From an uncultured Lachnospiraceae bacterium (GTDB lineage Bacteria; Bacillota; Clostridia; Lachnospirales; Lachnospiraceae): a stretch of DNA of 14,890 nucleotides. The notes under the pieces were generated by a model. It had not been told where the DNA came from. It saw nothing but the letters and a program-made list of their open reading frames with translations, and made no database searches. Position 1 is the stretch's first letter. The number at the start of each line of letters is the position of its first letter. The stretch covers positions 1 to 14,890 of the forward strand of contig CANTGP010000023.1 in assembly GCA_947653315.1 (NCBI GenBank), given 5' to 3'. This document shows positions 6,378 to 12,673 of the stretch, piece after piece. A program made the position numbers and the translations under genes.

Positions 6378-8423
6378 TTAATCGGTCAGGCGGACCTGTT
6401 TTCCTGCTTCCACCGGCTTCGTCGCCGTGGTAATGACATATTCATAGCCATAAATGCCGGCGGAGATTGCCGTATGGGTATCGTCCGATGCCAGCACCTC
6501 CACATCCACCCTCGTTGCAATGTAACGGTTGCCAAGGGGACTGCTCTTTGACTCCACAATCAGGATAAACTTGCCGTTATTATCTTCCCGGATGGCGCTG
6601 TTTGGCACCACCAGTTCATAATCCATGCTCTTTTGCCCGATGGACAGGCTTAGGGACTGCCCCGCCTGCACTTCCCCTTCCACGTTAAAGGTCAGCAGCT
6701 TTTTCTGCGCCGGTTCGTTGGGGTCCGGCTTAATGGAGGCCAGCGTCGCTTTTACGCCGTCGTAATACCATGCGTTCTGCAGCTCGGCAATATCCCCCAC
6801 GGAAAGTTTCTTCGCCTGCTCGGTGGTGGCGGAAAATGCCACGGTGAAGCCTTTGCCTGCTACCTGCATGACTGCCGCCGTCTCTCCCGGTTTTGTGGAT
6901 TCTCCTGCCGTATAGGCAAGGGATGTGACCGTACCCGCCACGGGGGATTTCACGGCAGCTCCTATGGATTTCTCCCTTAATTCCTCAATTTCCTGCTCTT
7001 TTTTCGCAATATCGTCATTGATTTTTGCCAAATCCAGTTCCGCATTAATATCCGCGTTCATTTCCGTCTGTTCTTCCTTAAGCAGATCATATACCGCCTG
7101 TGCATTCTTAAGGGCAGCTTCGGCATTGGCAATCTGATTTTGGTAGGCAACGGATGCCTGCTTATTGGCATTGGTTTTATCGGTTAAATTCCGGTCTGCC
7201 TGGTTTAATTTGTCCTGTGCCTGCTTTACGCTGTCGCCGGGCGTATACGTCATGGCGTTTACCTCGGACAGCCGTGCCTGCAGTTCGTTCAGTTCGCTTT
7301 TCCTTTTTGCCAGTTCCGTCCGGTTATCGTCATGGCTTCCTAACTGGTTCGATGCGTTTTCCGCCATTTCCACGGCGATTTCATATTGGGATACCGCCGC
7401 ATCATAATCGTTTAACAACGTAGCATACGTTTGATACCTGTCGTCGTTTTCATTAATCCACTGCCTTAATTCATCAATGTTTTCTCCCCCGGAATAGGAA
7501 CCATCCTTTTGCGCCGCTTCGTAAATAGCGTTAAATTTCTCTGTAACCACCGTCTTTGCCGCTTCGCGCTGCTGGATAAAAGCATCGATACCTCCTGATG
7601 TTGTGCTCTGCTGGTTTCCCGAATCGGAATCCCCGGAACTTCCGGAAACGCTCCCCGCAATATTTTCCGCCCCCTTGATTAAGGTCTCCAAATCGGTAAT
7701 GGCATCCTGCTTTTCCTTAATTTGGTAATTCAGGCTTTCTATCTTTTCCGATTTCATCCGGTTAAAAGCCGCTTCCGCGTTGCCCTCCGCCGTTTGTGCA
7801 TTGGCAAGGTCCGTAGCCGCATCCGCTTTTTGGTTTTCTTCCCCTATGGTATTGATGGTGGAATTGTTGGTATTGACCGTGCTTTGGAGGGTTAAGGCTT
7901 CCAAGGATTCCTGGCACTCCTTTACCCGCTTCTGAGCCGCGTCAAGGCGCTTTTGCATATCGCCCACTTTCGCCTGCAAAGCGGCAAATCCGTCCACATT
8001 CCCGTTGGCAACTTTCGTGATGATTTCCGATGATACGTTATTGCCGAACAGCCCCTTCATATAAGCCAGTTTTAAGTCTTCCAGTTCCTTTTCCGCCGTC
8101 TTAAGCTCGTCACTCTGTTCGTCTTCCAGGTAATAAATCACCTGGTCCTTTTCCACCTCGTCGCCCTGTTTCACCGCCACGCTGGCAATGACCCTCGTTT
8201 CCTTTACGACAATATTATAAGGGTCCGTCGCCTCTATCGTCCCCGTCCCCCTGACTTTTTCGGTTATGGAGCCGCTCTGCACGTACTCCGTCGCCACCTC
8301 CGGCAGCGAATAATTCATGATGGTATTGGAAAAAAATGTCAGCAACAGCATGATGGTCAGAAAGATGATTGCCGCATTCTTCACCCATTCCCGTCTTTTT
8401 GCCGGATTCTTATTCTCATTCAT
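6378..8423 (-). CDS. HlyD/RND-type membrane-fusion (periplasmic adaptor) protein with very long coiled coil
   Basis: A 681-residue adaptor of the kind that pairs with MacB-type or RND transporters. In a single-membrane cell it would be fixed in the membrane and reach into the wall. Order of parts: basic N-terminus; one membrane segment at about 16-36; first half of the lipoyl-like sandwich at 60-102 (GTGTIEA, V-V-K--T-V, V--GDEV-K-Q-I); Ala/Glu/Lys/Gln-rich helix to about 250; a Ser/Gly/Asp/Gln stretch at 257-279; more coiled coil to about 487; second sandwich half at 488-522 (KSPVAGTVTS, AGESTKPGE); beta barrel at about 525-597; membrane-proximal domain to the end (VVPNSAIRED). The hairpin, about 385 residues, is far longer than that of MacA. 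Family membership is clear; the partner is inferred to be the MacB-like protein encoded 45 nt downstream. The transported substrate is unknown. Confidence 0.9.
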   Translation of the reverse strand: MNENKNPAKRREWVKNAAIIFLTIMLLLTFFSNTIMNYSLPEVATEYVQSGSITEKVRGTGTIEATDPYNIVVKETRVIASVAVKQGDEVEKDQVIYYLEDEQSDELKTAEKELEDLKLAYMKGLFGNNVSSEIITKVANGNVDGFAALQAKVGDMQKRLDAAQKRVKECQESLEALTLQSTVNTNNSTINTIGEENQKADAATDLANAQTAEGNAEAAFNRMKSEKIESLNYQIKEKQDAITDLETLIKGAENIAGSVSGSSGDSDSGNQQSTTSGGIDAFIQQREAAKTVVTEKFNAIYEAAQKDGSYSGGENIDELRQWINENDDRYQTYATLLNDYDAAVSQYEIAVEMAENASNQLGSHDDNRTELAKRKSELNELQARLSEVNAMTYTPGDSVKQAQDKLNQADRNLTDKTNANKQASVAYQNQIANAEAALKNAQAVYDLLKEEQTEMNADINAELDLAKINDDIAKKEQEIEELREKSIGAAVKSPVAGTVTSLAYTAGESTKPGETAAVMQVAGKGFTVAFSATTEQAKKLSVGDIAELQNAWYYDGVKATLASIKPDPNEPAQKKLLTFNVEGEVQAGQSLSLSIGQKSMDYELVVPNSAIREDNNGKFILIVESKSSPLGNRYIATRVDVEVLASDDTHTAISAGIYGYEYVITTATKPVEAGKQVRLTD

Positions 8424-8433
8424 CTGCTTCTAT

Positions 8434-8439
8434 CCTCCT
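8434..8439 (-). promoter_or_regulatory. Ribosome binding site of the adaptor gene, overlapping the permease stop
   Basis: The minus strand reads AGGAGG ten bases before the ATG at 8423, and it overlaps the TAG stop of the MalG-like permease at 8438-8440. Ribosomes finishing the permease would pass over it, which favours coupled expression of the two genes. Confidence 0.7.
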
Positions 8440-9397
8440 ATCCCTTGATTCCGCCCTGATACGTAATCCCTTCCACCAAATAATCCTCACCGTAGAGGAA
8501 TACCAAAAGGGTCGGTATCATGTATATGGTTGCCACCGCAAACGCCAGCCCGATTTCCCCTTTTTTGATTTTGGAAAGGAAGACCGACAGCGGATGCATG
8601 GAATCGTCCGATAATAATATCAACGGCTGTTCCACCATGTTCCAGTAATCGATAAAAATCAGGATTGCCACGGAACACATACAGCCTTTGCAAAGCGGCA
8701 TACAAATATGTCGGAAAATCTGCCACTCCCCCGCGCCGTCAATCTGTGCCGCCTCCATCACGGAGGTGGGAATCCGGCGCATGTATTTCGTCAGAAGATA
8801 TACCGCAAAGGGGGAGAAAATCCCCGGCAGCCAAATCGCCCAACGCGTATCCAGAATATGCAGCCAGCCGGATACCAGATAATTCGGCACCAGCGTTACC
8901 TGGTAAGGCATCAGCATCAGGATAATGTAAGCGAAAAAGATCATTTCCTTTATTCTGCCCCGGTACCTCGTAAAACCATACGAGGCGAGTAACGCCACCA
9001 AAAGCTGGAAACCCACAATCGGCACCACCAAAATCACGGAATTCCAAAATTTGAACAAATAATCAGGGCTTTTAAACAAAACCGTAATGTATTGGGCAAA
9101 AGACACCATATCCGGGATAAATTTCAGGTTGACTTTTTCGGAAATGTAAGTTTTCCCCCCCGAATCACTGGTGGCAAAAACCTGTCCGTAATTGGAAGAT
9201 ATTTCCGAAGCCGACATGAACGAATTGGTGACGGTAAGCACAATGGGCATCAGGAACAGTACCGCACAGGACGCCGCGAGCAGCGTGGCGATTCCACGCC
9301 TTATTTTTGAAATGCGCTTTTTCCGCACAATCATTCTCTTATATGCACTTTCGCTTAACAGCGCCGCCCGGTTGACGCTGCCCCTGCCGATTTTCAT
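8438..9397 (-). CDS. Carbohydrate ABC transporter permease, MalG-like
   Basis: The second membrane subunit of the CUT1-type importer, 319 residues with six predicted membrane segments (first about 36-60). The EAA loop at 215-236 is canonical (EAAQIDGAGEWQIF followed by HICMPL), unlike that of the partner permease. The C-terminus ends in GITYQGGIKG, the typical end of MalG-like proteins. A long extracytoplasmic loop (about 61-115) precedes the core. The start ATG overlaps the stop of the MalF-like gene by 4 nt. The stop TAG overlaps the ribosome binding site of the next gene, the adaptor protein, which ties the importer genes to the export-type genes in one transcript. Confidence 0.94.
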   Translation of the reverse strand: MKIGRGSVNRAALLSESAYKRMIVRKKRISKIRRGIATLLAASCAVLFLMPIVLTVTNSFMSASEISSNYGQVFATSDSGGKTYISEKVNLKFIPDMVSFAQYITVLFKSPDYLFKFWNSVILVVPIVGFQLLVALLASYGFTRYRGRIKEMIFFAYIILMLMPYQVTLVPNYLVSGWLHILDTRWAIWLPGIFSPFAVYLLTKYMRRIPTSVMEAAQIDGAGEWQIFRHICMPLCKGCMCSVAILIFIDYWNMVEQPLILLSDDSMHPLSVFLSKIKKGEIGLAFAVATIYMIPTLLVFLYGEDYLVEGITYQGGIKG

Positions 9398-10359
9398 CCT
9401 TCCACATCCTTTCCGAAATGGTTTTCCGTAAGGAATAAAATTCCTATGATAATAATCATGACAATGGACATCATGATGGCCGCCGACGACAGCTTTTGGT
9501 AATCCAGGCTGCCGAAGGTATTATTCATGAAATGCTGCATCATATACACCGTATTATAAGGATAATCATCCGTCAGCAGGTAAATTTCCCGGAATACCTT
9601 AAACGAATTGATGAGCGACATAATCGTTACGAACAGAATCGTGGAGGAAAGGTAGCGGATTTTAATATGGATAAAAATCTGCCACGGTTTGGCGCTCTCC
9701 AGCACCGCCACCTCAAGGATGTCCTTCGGTATGCTTCCAAGCGCCGACATGAACAGAATCATGTTATACCCCAAATTCTTCCATAAAAACAGCACGATAA
9801 TCACCACCTGTGCGTGGTCCGATTTCAGCCAGTCGATTTTTGCGGAACCGAACAATGCGGTAATGTCATTGATCATGCCGTTATAATGGAACAATACCTG
9901 CCAAATCAGCACAATCGATGCAATGGGCACCATCATCGGCGTCAGGAAAAACGTGCGGAACTGGCTTTTAAACGGAATCTTACTGTCAAGCAGCATGGCA
10001 AGCCCCAAAGACAGCACCACCGCCAAAGGAACCGCAATCACGGAAAACTTCATGGTATTATATGCCGCCTGCCGGAACGCCGCATTGCGGAACACGTTGA
10101 TAAAATTGTCCAAAAACACAAAACGGTGGCTGATGGGATTGTCCACCACCGCGTAAAAAAACACAACCAAAAAAGGCAGCACAAAGAACAGCAGTACCCC
10201 CAAAACACTGGGGGCCAAAAATGCCGTTGAAATCCGTCTGCTCTTTGCGTTCTTTTTCTGTATGGCGCTTTTTTGTTTCCCCGCACCAATCTTTGGCGCC
10301 GGATGTTCCTGCTTTTTCCGCCGCCAAAACCCTGCGGTTTTTTTTCCCTTTTCCATCAT
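9394..10359 (-). CDS. Carbohydrate ABC transporter permease, MalF-like
   Basis: An integral membrane subunit of a CUT1-type ABC importer, pairing with the permease encoded just downstream. It has 321 residues. A long, very basic cytoplasmic N-terminal extension (about 1-42) precedes roughly six membrane segments, starting near 46-70 and ending near 292-311. The cytoplasmic EAA loop, which docks the ATPase, is recognisable at 216-237 (EVAVLESAKPWQIF). It departs from the consensus EAA--DGA---------I-LP: E replaces D, Ser222 replaces the conserved glycine, and Arg235 stands where proline is usual. The start overlaps the SBP2 stop (ATGA) and has only a weak Shine-Dalgarno, so translation is probably coupled. 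Its own stop overlaps the next start in the same way. No ATPase gene is visible; a shared MsmK-type ATPase or one beyond the right edge is inferred. Confidence 0.92.
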   Translation of the reverse strand: MMEKGKKTAGFWRRKKQEHPAPKIGAGKQKSAIQKKNAKSRRISTAFLAPSVLGVLLFFVLPFLVVFFYAVVDNPISHRFVFLDNFINVFRNAAFRQAAYNTMKFSVIAVPLAVVLSLGLAMLLDSKIPFKSQFRTFFLTPMMVPIASIVLIWQVLFHYNGMINDITALFGSAKIDWLKSDHAQVVIIVLFLWKNLGYNMILFMSALGSIPKDILEVAVLESAKPWQIFIHIKIRYLSSTILFVTIMSLINSFKVFREIYLLTDDYPYNTVYMMQHFMNNTFGSLDYQKLSSAAIMMSIVMIIIIGILFLTENHFGKDVEG

Positions 10360-12596
10360 CTTGTCTCGTCCAAATACGTCTGTACGCGGTTTTGGATTAA
10401 TGCCGCCACATCCTCCGCCTTTTTCTGCCCGTCAAAATATGCCTGTGCTTCCTCACGGATAATGTCATACAGTTTTTCTTCCATGGTTCCCCCAGGCTGT
10501 GCGGTATCAATCATTTCACGGATTCGGTCCACCTGCTCTTTGGTCGCCGCATATACTTCCACGGTAAAATCGCCGGTCGTCCATGTCATTTTTGACGTCA
10601 GCTTTTTATTTCCGTCCTCATCTTCATAATACTCATCTTCCATCGCATCTGCAAGAACCTTATCCAAAGCGGATTTTAAAATGGGGAAACCTGCGTTCGC
10701 CGTCCACATGTTTTCCTGGCGTTTCTCCGTCAGGTTAAAACGGATGAATTCCCATACGCCCTCCTTATTTTTGGAGGATGCATGCATTGCCACCGTAGTG
10801 CTGTTTGGAACAAGCGTCAGCCCGCTTTTGCCAAACGTCGGATATCCGATGAAATTAACGGGTTCGCCAAACTCATACTCATACATTTGGTACTGGGATA
10901 CCGCCGTAATGGGCTCCGACAATAACAGCAGCTTGCCGCTCCTGATTTTTTCTATTTCCGAAGGAGCATTGGGATCATACTCATATTCCTGGGGGAAACG
11001 GCTTGTAAATTCCAGAATTTTGTAAAATTCTTCCTTGCTGAAGTCGCAGGTACCGTTTTCCCTGTCAATAAACAACTCCTCATTTAATGCGCACATTTTA
11101 TGGAGGACGTTGGTTCTGTCCGCATAGTTAAAAATTTCCACGCCGCTTTCTTTGGAATCCGCCAATGCCAGGACATCGTCCACGGTCCATGTGGAACCTT
11201 CCCCCACATCGGATACCTTGCCGACTACCGTCTGAATGCCGAAGCAGGACATGATTCCGTATAATTTTCCGTCCCATTCATAGGCACGCAGGGCATTTTC
11301 CACATAATCTTCCCGTTTAATGACAGTATCCCCGTCCAAATAAGGCGACAGGTCTTCCACCACGCCTGCGTCAACCAGTTCTTCCAGGGACAGGGTGCTG
11401 TATTCCAAATCGATGATGTCCGGCGGATTCGCGCCGGTAAGATCCGCATTCAACAATGCCGCCCGGTCCGCATAAGACATACTGTCATCCCCGTACTCCT
11501 TCACCACAATACGGTATTTGTCGCTCTGTTTGTTAAACGCCACGATATCCTTTTCCGCAAAATAAGGGACATATAAGGACGCATAAGTCAGGATTTCCTT
11601 CTCCGGTACTTCGGAACGGTCTTTCTTGGTTAGAATCCCCAGTTCCGTCGCCCCTGCGCTGTAATCCCTGGTCACTGCCGCAATCCGCCCGTCGGAAAGG
11701 ATGGTGAAATCACTTAAGTTGTTGCTGTCAATATCGCTGTCCATCCAGTTCAAAAGCGCCGTCGGCTTCTCATCCCCCAAATTGCACGTATAAAGGATGG
11801 CATTCTGCGTGTAAAGCAGGTCCGTATCCACACCGCCCTGATAAGTACCGTAATCGAAGACAATACTGCTCGCCAAGGGCTGCAGGCTCTTTTGGGAAGG
11901 GTTTACTTCCTCCAGGCACCAGCCGTTATTTCCGTAATAAGCAGCCACCACCCTGCCGTCTTTCATGGCAAACAGGTTTGTCAGATATTGCCCGATGGGA
12001 ATCTCACAGTAAAGGCTGCCGTCCTTGCGCAGTACATAAACCTCTTTCGAGGAGCCAAGATAATAGTTTCCCTCCTTGTCCTGCAAAAGACTGGACAGGT
12101 AAAAGGACATACTGTCCATTTGGGCAAAAGCATTGCCGGTTTCCACGGTTTCCAGTTCTTCCCCTTCCGGCGAACATTTCCGGATGACCACGTTTTTCAC
12201 CGTACCTCCGGCTTCCGGATCGCCCTCATATTGGATCATCCCAAGCAGCAGGTTCCCTTCCGCATCGTTCCCCAAAACATTCACATGCATTCCTTTTTCC
12301 AATTCCAACGGAAATTCCTTCACGTCATCCCCGCCGACAATCATGGAATACAATACATCCTTATCTTCCTTCATTCCGGCAAAAAACAGTTTATCGCCGC
12401 CAAACCGGAGCGCGTGTATGGAATCGCAATAATCATTTAAGGACTTGTATTCCGCCACATAAACATAATCCCCATCCACACCGTTCCCGCTGCCCGCCGT
12501 TTCTTCCCCGGAGCCGTTTCCGCACCCGCAGACGGCAAACAGCGCTGCCGCTGCCAGACACCCAAATACCTTTTTTGCATGTATCCACTTCATCAT
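10356..12596 (-). CDS. Large extracellular solute-binding lipoprotein SBP2
   Basis: A 746-residue CUT1-type solute-binding lipoprotein, probably the main binding partner of the two permeases because its stop overlaps the first permease start by 4 nt (ATGA). It opens with a positively charged stretch and a hydrophobic core (about 10-22). A lipobox V-C-G-C places the lipidated cysteine at residue 25; Cys at -2 is unusual. A Gly/Ser/Glu linker follows to about residue 42. Residues 45-325 show repeated beta motifs (DAEGNLLLG, DKEGNYYLG, MKDGRVVAA, LSDGRIAAV), consistent with a beta-propeller. Residues 333-746 form the SBP domain (VAFNK, LNADL, PDIIDL, VVEDLSPYLD, KEGVWEFIRF). The start may be the second ATG (12593), which is better spaced from the AGGA upstream. 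It is paralogous to SBP1 and SBP3 and closer to SBP1 (shared EVPEK-ILTY junction). The ligand is unknown. Confidence 0.92.
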   Translation of the reverse strand: MMKWIHAKKVFGCLAAAALFAVCGCGNGSGEETAGSGNGVDGDYVYVAEYKSLNDYCDSIHALRFGGDKLFFAGMKEDKDVLYSMIVGGDDVKEFPLELEKGMHVNVLGNDAEGNLLLGMIQYEGDPEAGGTVKNVVIRKCSPEGEELETVETGNAFAQMDSMSFYLSSLLQDKEGNYYLGSSKEVYVLRKDGSLYCEIPIGQYLTNLFAMKDGRVVAAYYGNNGWCLEEVNPSQKSLQPLASSIVFDYGTYQGGVDTDLLYTQNAILYTCNLGDEKPTALLNWMDSDIDSNNLSDFTILSDGRIAAVTRDYSAGATELGILTKKDRSEVPEKEILTYASLYVPYFAEKDIVAFNKQSDKYRIVVKEYGDDSMSYADRAALLNADLTGANPPDIIDLEYSTLSLEELVDAGVVEDLSPYLDGDTVIKREDYVENALRAYEWDGKLYGIMSCFGIQTVVGKVSDVGEGSTWTVDDVLALADSKESGVEIFNYADRTNVLHKMCALNEELFIDRENGTCDFSKEEFYKILEFTSRFPQEYEYDPNAPSEIEKIRSGKLLLLSEPITAVSQYQMYEYEFGEPVNFIGYPTFGKSGLTLVPNSTTVAMHASSKNKEGVWEFIRFNLTEKRQENMWTANAGFPILKSALDKVLADAMEDEYYEDEDGNKKLTSKMTWTTGDFTVEVYAATKEQVDRIREMIDTAQPGGTMEEKLYDIIREEAQAYFDGQKKAEDVAALIQNRVQTYLDETR

Positions 12597-12623
12597 CTTT
12601 CCTACCGTACTCCTTTCTTCATG

Positions 12624-12673
12624 TAACCGTCCGGTTGCCGTTTCCGGTTTTCCGTTCCGGTAGGTGTTACCGG
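12624..12673. repeat. Imperfect 13-bp repeats with CCGG at exact 13-bp steps
   Basis: In the 70-nt gap between SBP1 and SBP2, and running into the SBP1 stop region, the tetramer CCGG occurs at 12631, 12644, 12657 and 12670, each 13 bp apart. The two central units (ttgccgtttccgg and ttttccgttccgg) are clearly related; the outer two are more diverged. No U-tract follows, so I do not call a terminator. It may be a slippage relic or chance. Confidence 0.4.
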
